64,000 nt of DNA from Polaribacter sp. Hel_I_88. Its GTDB lineage: Bacteria > Bacteroidota > Bacteroidia > Flavobacteriales > Flavobacteriaceae. The notes below the pieces were generated by a model that saw only the letters and a program-made list of their open reading frames with translations, was not told the DNA's origin and made no database searches. Location: contig NZ_JHZZ01000001.1 in the NCBI RefSeq assembly GCF_000687935.1, positions 2,564,001-2,628,000 on the forward strand, in the 5' to 3' direction. The number at the start of each line of letters is the position of its first letter. Positions within the stretch are counted from its first letter, which is position 1. Positions 47,465 to 56,230 of this stretch are shown in pieces. A program made the translations under genes and the position numbers.

Positions 47465-47965
47465 TTAATGATGAGTCAATTCTTCGATAATTTTTGCATG
47501 TTTTGGAAATTTTTTTGATAATTCAGCGCAACTTGGCAACACAAAATCTCTAAAATCGAAACCAGGAGAAACTGTGCAACCTACAAAAGAAAAAGAATCT
47601 TTTTCCAAAACTTCTGCTCCAAAATAATGATTTGCAGGCACTGTAAATTGTGGAATTTCGCCATTTGCAAAATCATTTCCAATCAGCACAAAAGAATACA
47701 TTCCTTCAGGAGAAATTAAATGTAATTTTAAGGTTGTGCCTGTGTAGAAATGCCAAATTTCATCTTGACTAATTTTGTGAAACGCAGAGAATTTATCTGC
47801 AGTTAGTAGAAAATAAATGCTTGTGCAATAGTTTCTGTTTCCTTCGAAATCTTCTCCTAAATCTTTGGATAATATTTCACCTTTGCTTCTGTAAGTTTCT
47901 TTAAAATAACCACCTTCAGGATGTGCTGCTAAATTAAAATGCTGTATAATGTCTTGTGAATTCAT
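47465..47965 (-). CDS. Cupin protein of the DUF985 family
   Basis: A 166-residue cytoplasmic cupin. Motifs are LAAHPEGGYFKETYRS, SIYFLLTADKFSAFHKISQDEIWHFY (metal-binding His and Glu) and VGCTVSPGFDFRDFVL. The start at 47965 overlaps the stop of the SGNH hydrolase gene as ATGA, so they are translationally coupled. A longer frame to 48016 runs back into that gene and is unlikely. Enzyme activity is not established for the family. Confidence 0.88.
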   Translation of the reverse strand: MNSQDIIQHFNLAAHPEGGYFKETYRSKGEILSKDLGEDFEGNRNYCTSIYFLLTADKFSAFHKISQDEIWHFYTGTTLKLHLISPEGMYSFVLIGNDFANGEIPQFTVPANHYFGAEVLEKDSFSFVGCTVSPGFDFRDFVLPSCAELSKKFPKHAKIIEELTHH

Positions 47966-48735
47966 GATGTAAAACTTTTTGTATTCATGATAAAAGTAGC
48001 CATATCTTTTCCCCAAATCTGATACGTTAATTTTGAAGGATGTACACCATCACTAAAAAAAGCAGATATATCACCTTCTAAATTGTAGCGTTTTCTCCAA
48101 GTTTCTAAGTCTACAATTTCTTTGTTGTAATGAACATTTTCCATGTTTTTCGTTTTCCTATACAATCTTTTTCCTAAAATTTCTACCAAATTTCCAATTA
48201 CAAACTTAATTGTGCCTGTAAAAGCAGGGAACTCTTTTATAGGAGGCATATTTGTAAAATAAATAGGTGTTTTTGGGAACTTTCTCTTTAAATCTCGAAT
48301 TAATAGGTTAATTTGAAAAATCCAAACATCAGGAGAATTCAATTTAAAAGCATCATTTCCACCCAAACCAATTACAATAATATCTGCTGTTGAGTCTACA
48401 ATTTTTGGGAGCAATCTTTTACGCACTAATTTCGCTGTATAACCACTTTTAGCGTACACTTTCCATAAAATAGAATGGTTTGTTTCTGCTGATATTTCTT
48501 TAGCAAGTGCTCCAATAAATCCATTTTCATGAAAATCTACACCAATGCCAGCAATGGTACTTTCGCCAATGGCTAGTATTTTTAATGTTTCCTCAGAGTC
48601 GGTTTTTATATATCCTTTAGGATTTCTTGCCTCAGGAAGTTTGGGTACGTTTTTACGAATTTTTTTGCCTTGCAAAAACATGATAGGTAACAAAGGTGCA
48701 GAAATAATAGCGCCTACATAATATTTTAAACTCAT
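47962..48735 (-). CDS. SGNH/GDSL-family hydrolase
   Basis: Esterase-type hydrolase of 257 residues. Block I is AIGESTIAGIG (catalytic Ser in GES), block III GLGGNDAF, and block V DGVHPSKLTYQ with catalytic Asp and His. The first 20 residues are hydrophobic (YVGAIISAPLLPIMFLQG) and could be a membrane anchor. It overlaps the small gene upstream and the cupin downstream, both by ATGA. The substrate could be an acylated lipid, sugar or peptidoglycan. Confidence 0.9.
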   Translation of the reverse strand: MSLKYYVGAIISAPLLPIMFLQGKKIRKNVPKLPEARNPKGYIKTDSEETLKILAIGESTIAGIGVDFHENGFIGALAKEISAETNHSILWKVYAKSGYTAKLVRKRLLPKIVDSTADIIVIGLGGNDAFKLNSPDVWIFQINLLIRDLKRKFPKTPIYFTNMPPIKEFPAFTGTIKFVIGNLVEILGKRLYRKTKNMENVHYNKEIVDLETWRKRYNLEGDISAFFSDGVHPSKLTYQIWGKDMATFIMNTKSFTS

Positions 48736-48893
48736 GATTCTTGGTCTTTCTGTTCGTTTGCTTTTAAAATAATAGCCTTCAAACGCTCTTTGGTTTGTTG
48801 TTTTTCTAACTTTACTTTATTGATTTTTTGATTCATCAATCTAGTATGTTTTGCTTTGTTAACGGTGTTTTTCGCTTTTCCTTTCTTAGACAT
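48732..48893 (-). CDS. 53-residue basic protein, first gene of the SGNH/cupin operon
   Basis: Short minus-strand frame from ATG 48893 to TGA 48732, rich in Lys, Gln and Asn (start MSKKGKAKNTVNKAKHTR, end LKANEQKDQES). It is likely helical and soluble. The stop overlaps the SGNH hydrolase start as ATGA, exactly the arrangement seen between the next two genes, which supports real translation. It may bind nucleic acid because of its charge, but no family is recognised. Confidence 0.65.
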   Translation of the reverse strand: MSKKGKAKNTVNKAKHTRLMNQKINKVKLEKQQTKERLKAIILKANEQKDQES

Positions 48894-49165
48894 GTAATGT
48901 ATTCTTAAAGTGCTAAAATAAGCAATAGTTTTTTCAAATTCAGTAATTTTAAATTTGGTAATTTTTATATTATCATTAAAAGAAAAACAATTATAGTAAG
49001 AGCTAATTGTCGAATTTTTAAAAAGTATCTTTTTTTTATGGTCTTATAACTTTCAATTTTTAAAAGATTTTTTTGTGAAAATATTATCACTTTAATCAAT
49101 AAAAGCCAAGCCAAAACCAATGTTAAATCCACGATTTTTTCTATCTTTAAACTTTAATAAGATGG

Positions 49166-50023
49166 ATGATGAATTTAGACGACTATAAAGTTTCTGAACA
49201 AATAAAATTAGCAGAATTATCAACAAAAGAAGTTGTAGATGATGCCAAAAAGAAACTGAAAAAAATAAGAAGAAAAATAAGTGACATACAAGATACCATG
49301 TATGCAGAAGGTAAATATGGTGTGTTAATTTGTTTGCAAGGAATGGATACTTCTGGCAAAGACAGTTTAATTCGTGAAGTTTTTAAAGACGTAAACGCAA
49401 GAGGTGTGCAAGTGCATAGTTTTAAAGTACCAACAGAGTTGGAGTTAAAACATGATTTTATGTGGAGGCATTATGTTGCTTTGCCACCAAAAGGGAAAAT
49501 GGGTGTTTTTAATAGAACTCATTACGAAAATGTGTTGGTTACAAGAGTGCATCCATCATACATTTTTAGTGAAAATATACCTGCTGTGAATTCTTTAGAG
49601 GATATTGATGATGCTTTTTTTCATGATAGAATGGAACGAATAAATGATTTTGAAAACCATTTAGCTAAAAACGGAACCATTGTTTTGAAGTTTTATTTAA
49701 ACTTATCTAAAGACGAACAAAAAAACAGATTGTTAAGAAGGTTAAACATTCAAGAAAAAAATTGGAAGTTTTCGAAAGCCGATTTAAAAGAACGCAAATT
49801 GTGGGATACATATCAATTTTGTTATGAAGATTTGCTAAACAGAACCTCTAAAGAAAATGCACCTTGGTTTGTGATTCCTGCAGATGATAAACCCACTGCT
49901 CGTTTACTTTTAGCAGAGATATTATTAAAAGAATTACAAAAGTACAATTTTAAAGAACCCAGTTTGCCTGATGATATTCAAGCACAAGTGGAAGAATTTA
50001 AAGCACAATTAAATAACGAATAA
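49166..50023 (+). CDS. Polyphosphate kinase 2 (PPK2) family protein
   Basis: Cytoplasmic enzyme of 285 residues that transfers phosphate between polyphosphate and nucleotides. Walker A is LQGMDTSGKDS near residue 58, the lid/active motif VFNRTHYENVLVTRVHP, and the second Asp region FHDRMERINDFE. The length suits single-domain PPK2. Class (AMP, ADP or GDP use) is not decided here. Two ATG codons (49166, 49169) are both possible. The 272 bases upstream (48894-49165) hold no gene and no clear signal. Confidence 0.92.
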   Translation: MMNLDDYKVSEQIKLAELSTKEVVDDAKKKLKKIRRKISDIQDTMYAEGKYGVLICLQGMDTSGKDSLIREVFKDVNARGVQVHSFKVPTELELKHDFMWRHYVALPPKGKMGVFNRTHYENVLVTRVHPSYIFSENIPAVNSLEDIDDAFFHDRMERINDFENHLAKNGTIVLKFYLNLSKDEQKNRLLRRLNIQEKNWKFSKADLKERKLWDTYQFCYEDLLNRTSKENAPWFVIPADDKPTARLLLAEILLKELQKYNFKEPSLPDDIQAQVEEFKAQLNNE

Positions 50024-50182
50024 ACTAAATAATGTTCAAAGTTTTGAATTCAAAATTCAAAGTTGAACTTGAGAATTATGAGTAATTAGAGAAAGTAATT
50101 CATTATATATTAACAAAATAAATAGAAGTTCAAAAAAGTAATGAGTACTCAAAATTGGACTTTAAACCTTAAATTTTAAAAT

Positions 50183-51010
50183 TTGAATCTTAAACTAACA
50201 AAGCCCATCGTATTTTTCGATTTAGAAACAACAGGCGTAAATATTGCGAAAGATAGAATTGTAGAAATCTCTATTTTAAAAGTGTTTCCTAATGGAAATA
50301 AAGAAAGTAAAACTTGGTTGGTAAATCCTGAAGTGGAAATACCAGCAGAATCTACAGCAGTGCATGGAATTACCAATGAAAAAGTTGCTGGCGAACCAAC
50401 TTTTAAAGAATTAGCAAGTAAAATTAACGAGATGATTTCTGGTTGTGATTTGGCTGGTTTTAATTCAAATAGATTCGATATTCCTTTATTGGCAGAAGAA
50501 TTAATGCGAGTTGGAATCGATTTTGACATGAATGGAAGAAAAGCGATAGATGTGCAAGTAATTTTTCATAAAAAGGAGCAAAGAACTTTAGGAGCTGGCT
50601 ACCAATTTTATTGTGGCAAAGAATTAGAAGGTGCTCATGGAGCAGAAGCAGATACCAATGCAACCTACGAAATTTTGTTGGCTCAAGTTGATAAATATGG
50701 AGATATTGGAAATACAGTTGAAGCTTTAAGCGAATATTCTACTCATGGAGAAAGAGCCGATTTTGCTGGTTTTATTTTAATGAATGATGAAAAGCAAGAA
50801 ATTTTTTCGTTCGGAAAATATAGAGGTAGAACAGTAGAAGAGGTTTTTATCGAAAATCCTGGGTATAATAATTGGATTCAGAATGCAGATTTTCCTTTGT
50901 ACACAAAAAAGGTTTTAAAACAAATAAAAGAAAGAATGGATGCACCAAAAGAAACGATGTCTGATGCAGATAAGTTAGCAGCTTTGCAGCAGAAATTTAA
51001 TCTTAGATAA
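50183..51010 (+). CDS. DnaQ-like 3'-5' exonuclease with ExoX-type C-terminus
   Basis: DEDDh exonuclease of 275 residues. Exo I is FFDLETTG with Asp13 and Glu15, Exo II FNSNRFDIPLLAEEL, and Exo III HGAEADTNATYE with the catalytic His and Asp. Residues about 205-250 (FSFGKYRGRTVEEVFIENPGY) form the small C-terminal domain found in exonuclease X-like proteins. The start is TTG at 50183: an in-frame stop at 50177 rules out anything upstream, and the conserved fold begins within a few residues. It may act in repair or in DNA end trimming. Confidence 0.88.
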   Translation: MNLKLTKPIVFFDLETTGVNIAKDRIVEISILKVFPNGNKESKTWLVNPEVEIPAESTAVHGITNEKVAGEPTFKELASKINEMISGCDLAGFNSNRFDIPLLAEELMRVGIDFDMNGRKAIDVQVIFHKKEQRTLGAGYQFYCGKELEGAHGAEADTNATYEILLAQVDKYGDIGNTVEALSEYSTHGERADFAGFILMNDEKQEIFSFGKYRGRTVEEVFIENPGYNNWIQNADFPLYTKKVLKQIKERMDAPKETMSDADKLAALQQKFNLR

Positions 51011-51018
51011 TATGAAAT

Positions 51019-51065
51019 GTCACTTCGAGTGATTTTGATTTTTTTATCGAAATTGTATCGAAAAG
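51019..51065. repeat. Dispersed repeat before the gene at 51089
   Basis: TGTCACTTCGAGTGATTTTG followed by ATCGAAATTGTATCGAAAAG. It is a copy of the intergenic repeat family and supplies a false N-terminal extension to the next frame. Confidence 0.65.
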
Positions 51066-51088
51066 TTTTTAAATTTTTAAAATTACAA

Positions 51089-51967
51089 ATGAAAAAGCTA
51101 CTTTTCTTTTTATTCATCTCTACACAAGTATTTTCTCAAAATATAAATTTTGAAGGAAAATTAGTAGATGTAAAAACACAAGAACCAGTTGTGTATGCAA
51201 ATATTAGCTTTTTAAAATCGGATAAAGGAATTTCATCAAATGAAGATGGAACTTTCTTAATGAATTTAGATAAAAAATATTTAGAATCTAAAGTGCATAT
51301 TTCTTGTTTAAATTATAAAGATACTATTGTTGTTGCCAAAGATTTATATCAAAAAACGTTGTTTTTAAATCCTATTTCAGAAGTTTTAAATGAAATAGTA
51401 TTAATGAAAAAAATCGATAAAAGTGTAACTTTAGATGAAGTAAAAAAGAAAGTTGAGGCAATACATTCATCAGGAATGAGAATGATTGCTAAATATTTTC
51501 CGAATTCTAAAAAGAATAGTTGTTGCAATTATATTTCTACTATAGAAATTCACTTTTCGAAAAGACATTCTAAACAATCTAAATTTAGATTTAGAATTTT
51601 TGATAAAGACGAAAAAACAGGGAACCCTAAAAACGATTTGTTAAAAATAAATTTACCATTAACCTTAAAACCTGGCGATTTAAAATTGACCGTTAATTTA
51701 GAAGATTACAATATAGAAATGCCAGAAAATGGATTATTTATTGCGTTTGAAAAATTATTTATTCCTTTTAACGAGTATGGTCAGAATGAAAATGTAAAAA
51801 ATAGTAAGTTTTTGTATTCACCAGTTATAGGTTTTACAAAATATCCTAAAAAGAAAGAAAATGATTTGTATTTTTATGTAGAGGGAAAATGGCAAAAATG
51901 GGCATTAGCTGAAGTGAAACATTACAGTAAATATGCACCTGCAATTTCTTTAAAATTAACAAATTAA
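51089..51967 (+). CDS. Exported protein with carboxypeptidase-regulatory-like domain
   Basis: A 292-residue exported protein of unknown role. Signal peptide MKKLLFFLFISTQVFSQ, then a regulatory-like beta-sandwich (FEGKLVDVKTQEPVVYANIS, GTFLMNLDKKYLES) as found at the start of TonB receptors, here followed by about 190 residues without barrel strands, including a CC pair (KNSCCNYISTIEIHF). An ATG at 51017 would add 24 codons from the dispersed repeat and is rejected. It could be an outer-membrane-associated protein. Confidence 0.78.
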   Translation: MKKLLFFLFISTQVFSQNINFEGKLVDVKTQEPVVYANISFLKSDKGISSNEDGTFLMNLDKKYLESKVHISCLNYKDTIVVAKDLYQKTLFLNPISEVLNEIVLMKKIDKSVTLDEVKKKVEAIHSSGMRMIAKYFPNSKKNSCCNYISTIEIHFSKRHSKQSKFRFRIFDKDEKTGNPKNDLLKINLPLTLKPGDLKLTVNLEDYNIEMPENGLFIAFEKLFIPFNEYGQNENVKNSKFLYSPVIGFTKYPKKKENDLYFYVEGKWQKWALAEVKHYSKYAPAISLKLTN

Positions 51968-52033
51968 AAGGTGAAGCTTTTACGCAAATCCGCAATTAAA
52001 CAAATACATACTTAAACAGTTATACAAAATACA

Positions 52034-52519
52034 ATGTTTACAGATTATAAAAAATTACCAGATAATTCGCGAGTTTGGATTTATCAATCTAACAGAGAAT
52101 TTACCAATAAAGAAATCGATTTTATTTCTACAAAAGCAGAAATGTTTATCAATAGTTGGACAAGGCATGGAGATAATTTAAAAGGCTCTTTTACAATTAA
52201 ATACAATCAGTTTTTGGTGCTGGCAGTAGATGAGAGTTTTAACAATGTTTCTGGCTGTTCCATAGATAGTTCTGTGCGTTTTGTGCAAGAAATTGAAAAG
52301 GAGTTAGGAGTTGATTTAATGGATAAAATGAACATTACTTTTAAAGATAATGAGCATATTAATCTTGTAACGTTAGCTGATTTTCAAAAATTTGCAAAAG
52401 AGCAGAAAATAACCTCAGAAACTATTGTTTTTAATAATTTGGTAAATACGAAAGTAGATTTTGAAAACCATTGGGAAGTTCCTGCAAACCAAAGTTGGCA
52501 CAAACGCTTTTTGGTATAA
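52034..52519 (+). CDS. Conserved cytoplasmic protein of unknown function
   Basis: A 161-residue soluble protein common in Flavobacteria (DYKKLPDNSRVWIYQSNREF at the start, WEVPANQSWHKRFLV at the end). Related sequences are often called 'ABC transporter ATPase', but it has no Walker A, Walker B or signature motif, so that name is wrong here. No signal peptide or membrane helix. The function is unknown. Confidence 0.8.
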   Translation: MFTDYKKLPDNSRVWIYQSNREFTNKEIDFISTKAEMFINSWTRHGDNLKGSFTIKYNQFLVLAVDESFNNVSGCSIDSSVRFVQEIEKELGVDLMDKMNITFKDNEHINLVTLADFQKFAKEQKITSETIVFNNLVNTKVDFENHWEVPANQSWHKRFLV

Positions 52520-52600
52520 CAATTGATTTAATTAGCAAAAATCTCTATTAATAAGTTATAAAAAAGATTTTTACTTTTTACAATAATTTAGTACAGTTTT

Positions 52601-52688
52601 GTCATTTCGACTTTTTGGGAGAAATCTCATAAAGAGGTTGAGAAAAAGATGAGCAAGTTTATGAGATTTCTCCTAAAGTCGAAATGAC
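52601..52688. repeat. 88-base inverted repeat of the TGTCATTTCGA family
   Basis: Left arm GTCATTTCGACTTT...GAGAAATCTCATAAA and right arm TTTATGAGATTTCTC...AAAGTCGAAATGAC pair over about 30 bases with one small mismatch zone, around a 25-base loop. It is the largest hairpin of this repeat family in the window. It may also end transcription of the gene at 52034. Confidence 0.8.
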
Positions 52689-52709
52689 ATTCGTTTTTAA
52701 AAAAATACA

Positions 52710-55631
52710 ATGAAAAAAGAAATAATATTGCTATTAATTTTAATCGCTTTTGGCTACACTATAAAAGCGCAAACCATAGATCCTTTAGTAACTAAAGATG
52801 CTGAAGCTCAAGAAATTTGGGTAGATAGTATTCTAAGTAACATGACTATTGATGAAAAAATCGGTCAGTTATTCATGGTGCAAGCGTATTCTAATTTGGA
52901 TATAAAACATGAATATTTTATTACTCAAATGATTGAAAAATATCATGTTGGTAATTTAATATTTATGCAAGGAACTCCAGAAAAACAAGCAGCATTAAAC
53001 AACCATTATCAATCTCTTTCTAAAATTCCTTTAATGATTGGTTTTGATGGGGAATGGGGTTTGGACATGCGTTTGCAAAACACCTACAAATTTCCATGGA
53101 ACATGACTTTGGGTGCTATTCAAAATGATTCTTTGGTAAAACAGTTTGGAGAACATTTAGGAAAACACTGTAAAAGATTAGGAATCCATATAAATTTTGC
53201 ACCTGTTGTAGATATTAATACAAACCCAGCAAATCCAATAATTGGGAATCGTTCTTTTGGAGAAAGTAAAGAAAATGTAACGCAAAAAGCAATTGCGTTT
53301 ACACAAGGAATGCAAAAATATGGAGTAATGGCAAATGCGAAACATTTTCCAGGTCATGGAGATACTGCAACAGATTCTCACCATACGTTACCAGTTTTAA
53401 ATTTCGATAAAGCAAGATTAGATTCCATTGAGTTGTATCCTTACAGAAGAGTTTTTGATGCAGGAATTGGAAGTGTTATGACAGCACATTTAAACATACC
53501 AAGTTTAGAACCAAATACAGATTTGCCAACATCATTATCAAAAAATGTAGTGACCAATTTGTTGCAAAATGAGTTAGGTTTTAATGGTTTAATTATTACT
53601 GATGGTTTAAATATGAAAGGCGCAGCCAATTATGCAACTCCAGCAGAAATTGATGTGGCAGCCATAAAAGCTGGTAATGACATGTTGCTAATTCCACAAG
53701 ATATTCCTGCAAGTGTACGTCTTTTAAAACAAGCAATAACCTTAAAAACATTAAGTGAAGAAAAATTAGATTTTTCTGTAAAAAAGATTCTAAAAGCGAA
53801 GTATTGGATGGGTTTAAACAACTACAAACCTGTTGTTTTAGAAAATTTACAAGAAGATTTAAACACAATCGATGATGAACTTTTGCATAGAAAACTTGTT
53901 AAAAGTTCGATAACTTTAGTAAAAGATGCAAAGAAAAGTATTCCGTTTGCAAATTTGGAATATAAAAAAGTAGCTTATGTAAAATTAGGTGATGATTCTG
54001 GAGAGCATTTTGTAAACATGTTAAAGAATTATACCAAAGTTGATGTGATTGCTGACAACAATCTAGATGGTTTGATGGCAAAACTAAAACCTTATAGTCA
54101 AGTAATTATTGGGTTTCATAAATCGAACAACCATCCTTGGAAAAGTTATAAGTTTGAAAATAAAGAATTGGTTTGGTTGCAAGAAATAGCAAGACAAAAA
54201 GAAGTTGTTTTAGATGTTTTTACAAGTCCATATAGTTTGTTACAGCTAAAGAGTTTTACAAATATCGAAGCGATTATTGTGTCATATCAAAATAGTAAAT
54301 TAGCACAAGAACTTTCTGCACAAGCAATTTTTGGAGGATATATTTTACAAGGAAAATTACCAGTTTCTATTGGTAAAGAGTTTAAAGTGGGACATGGAAT
54401 TGACACCTACAGTTTAAGCAGATTGGAATATACAATACCTGAAGAAGTAGATATGTCATCAAAAAAATTAGCAGCAATTGATTCAATTTCTAAGATAGTT
54501 TTAAAGGAAAAAATGACTCCAGGGTTTCAGGTTTTGGTGGCAAGAAAAGGGAAAGTAGTTTACAATAAAAGTTTTGGCTATCACACAGCAGATCAAAAAA
54601 TTGCTGTAAAAAATTCTGACATCTACGATTTAGCTTCTTTAACTAAAATTTTGGCGTCATTACCTATGATTATGAAAGCCTCCGAAGATCAAAAAATTCC
54701 TTTAACTGCAAGTTTAAAAGATATTTTGCCAAGTTTTGCAGAAACTAATAAAGCAACAATTTCTGTAAAAGAAATTTTATCTCATTATGGAAGATTAAAA
54801 GCGTGGATTCCTTTTTATATAAAAACACAAGATAGCATTACTCACAAAAACTCTGGCACATATTATAAATCGCAAAGTAGTAGCGATTATAATGTAAAAG
54901 TTGCCGAAAATTTATACATTAGAAAATCTTATAAAGACAGTATTTATAAATACATTAAGGAAATTGATCAAAGAGAAAATGAAGGCTATAAATATAGCGA
55001 TTTAGGTTATTATTTGTTTAAAGAAGCGCTTGAAGAAAAATACGGAAAACCTTTAAATATTTTAGCAGATAAAGAATTTTACAGTTCTTTAGGTGCAGAT
55101 AGAATGACATATTTACCACTTGATAAATTTAAAAAATCTGAAATAGTTCCATCAGAAAAAGACGATTATTACAGAAACCAATTAGTGCATGGTTATGTGC
55201 ATGACATGGGTGCAGCAATGCTGGGTGGAGTTGGTGGTCATGCAGGGTTATTTGCAAACGCAAACGATGTTGCAAAAATGATGCAAATGTATTTGCAAAA
55301 AGGTTTTTATGGTGGCAGACGTTATTTAAACTCAGAAACGATTGATACTTTTAACGCTCGTTATTATGCAGACAAAAAAAACAGACGAGGTTTAGGTTTC
55401 GATAAACCACAACTAGATCCTGATGTTAAAGCTACTTGTGGCTGTGTTTCCGATGAAAGTTTTGGGCATTCTGGTTTTACAGGAACCTATGCCTGGGCAG
55501 ATCCAAAAACCGAAATTGTGTACGTTTTTCTATCTAACAGAACCTACCCAACTGCAAATAACAGAGGTTTGGTAAAAGAAAATATCAGAACCGAAATTCA
55601 GCAAATTATTCAAGATGCAATTATTAATTAG
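52710..55631 (+). CDS. Bifunctional GH3 beta-N-acetylglucosaminidase/serine beta-lactamase-fold protein
   Basis: A 973-residue exported fusion (signal peptide to about IKAQ). Residues 40-370 are a NagZ-like GH3 domain: KHFPGHGDT near 210 followed by DSHHTLP, whose His-Asp pair is the acid/base in this subgroup, and the nucleophile Asp298 in LIITDGLNMKGA. Residues about 400-565 form the GH3 C-terminal domain. Residues 585-970 are a serine hydrolase of the beta-lactamase/PBP class with Ser643-x-x-Lys646 in LASLTK, and HSGFTGTYAW near the end. It probably acts on cell-wall muropeptides, cutting both sugar and peptide or ester bonds. Confidence 0.9.
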   Translation: MKKEIILLLILIAFGYTIKAQTIDPLVTKDAEAQEIWVDSILSNMTIDEKIGQLFMVQAYSNLDIKHEYFITQMIEKYHVGNLIFMQGTPEKQAALNNHYQSLSKIPLMIGFDGEWGLDMRLQNTYKFPWNMTLGAIQNDSLVKQFGEHLGKHCKRLGIHINFAPVVDINTNPANPIIGNRSFGESKENVTQKAIAFTQGMQKYGVMANAKHFPGHGDTATDSHHTLPVLNFDKARLDSIELYPYRRVFDAGIGSVMTAHLNIPSLEPNTDLPTSLSKNVVTNLLQNELGFNGLIITDGLNMKGAANYATPAEIDVAAIKAGNDMLLIPQDIPASVRLLKQAITLKTLSEEKLDFSVKKILKAKYWMGLNNYKPVVLENLQEDLNTIDDELLHRKLVKSSITLVKDAKKSIPFANLEYKKVAYVKLGDDSGEHFVNMLKNYTKVDVIADNNLDGLMAKLKPYSQVIIGFHKSNNHPWKSYKFENKELVWLQEIARQKEVVLDVFTSPYSLLQLKSFTNIEAIIVSYQNSKLAQELSAQAIFGGYILQGKLPVSIGKEFKVGHGIDTYSLSRLEYTIPEEVDMSSKKLAAIDSISKIVLKEKMTPGFQVLVARKGKVVYNKSFGYHTADQKIAVKNSDIYDLASLTKILASLPMIMKASEDQKIPLTASLKDILPSFAETNKATISVKEILSHYGRLKAWIPFYIKTQDSITHKNSGTYYKSQSSSDYNVKVAENLYIRKSYKDSIYKYIKEIDQRENEGYKYSDLGYYLFKEALEEKYGKPLNILADKEFYSSLGADRMTYLPLDKFKKSEIVPSEKDDYYRNQLVHGYVHDMGAAMLGGVGGHAGLFANANDVAKMMQMYLQKGFYGGRRYLNSETIDTFNARYYADKKNRRGLGFDKPQLDPDVKATCGCVSDESFGHSGFTGTYAWADPKTEIVYVFLSNRTYPTANNRGLVKENIRTEIQQIIQDAIIN

Positions 55632-55656
55632 AAGCTATTTCCAGTTTGGAGTTTAT

Positions 55657-55703
55657 CTTGAGCGAAGTCGAAAGGCTATATCTTTTTGCTGAAAAAGCAA
55701 AAA
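55657..55703. repeat. Dispersed repeat after the GH3 fusion gene
   Basis: CTTGAGCGAAGTCGAAAGG (55657-55675) followed by the hairpin CTTTTTGCT-GAAA-AGCAAAAAG (55682-55703). The first part matches the TCGA-type repeats elsewhere. The hairpin has no T run after it. Confidence 0.55.
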
Positions 55704-55830
55704 GGATGTCGTTTCAATCTGGGCTAAACTTGTTTGCTAATTTTTAGAGTAAGGATATTTTTTTGAATTTTTAGTAGGTGTAATGATGTAGCTATTTTAT
55801 ATCCTATCTGTTAAATTCGGATATTGTTTT

Positions 55831-56199
55831 TCAGCTAGTAAGATTATAATTATTTACAAGAACAGAAGCAGATATGCTTAAAACTTTTTCTAATTCTCTT
55901 ATCATTTCCACAGTCAATCTTTTCTTTTTATTTAAGATTTCAGATACTCTACTTTTACCACCAATAACTCCAACTAAATCCTTTTGTTTAAGATTCATTT
56001 CTTCCATTCGGATTTTAATTGCCTCAATAGGATCTGGAGACTCAATAGGATAATGTTTGTTTTCAAAGTTTTCAATTAATAATGATAAAATTTCAGCTTC
56101 ATCTCCTTCTTTTGAATTTGTAGAAGCATCAAAGATTAACTCAAGTCTTTCAAGAGCTTTATCATAATCTTTTTCCGTTTTTATAGGTTTAATTTTCAT
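55831..56199 (-). CDS. HigA-type XRE-family antitoxin/regulator, without toxin
   Basis: A 122-residue protein of the long HigA type. Residues 1-60 form the acidic N-terminal domain (EKDYDKALERLELIFD, EAEILSLLIENFENKHY), and residues 65-115 a Cro/C1 helix-turn-helix (RMEEMNLKQKDLVGVIGGKSR, VSEILNKKKRLTVEMI). A HigB toxin gene normally precedes higA, but only 31 bases separate this start from the acyltransferase gene upstream, and nothing toxin-like is downstream. It is therefore an orphan, either domesticated or a remnant. Confidence 0.85.
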   Translation of the reverse strand: MKIKPIKTEKDYDKALERLELIFDASTNSKEGDEAEILSLLIENFENKHYPIESPDPIEAIKIRMEEMNLKQKDLVGVIGGKSRVSEILNKKKRLTVEMIRELEKVLSISASVLVNNYNLTS

Positions 56200-56230
56200 A
56201 AATCATTTTTTTATTAAGTAAAAAATTAAA

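Noticed and set aside
55831..56230. Complete HigBA toxin-antitoxin pair
   Set aside because: No HigB-like frame was found on either side of the antitoxin gene.
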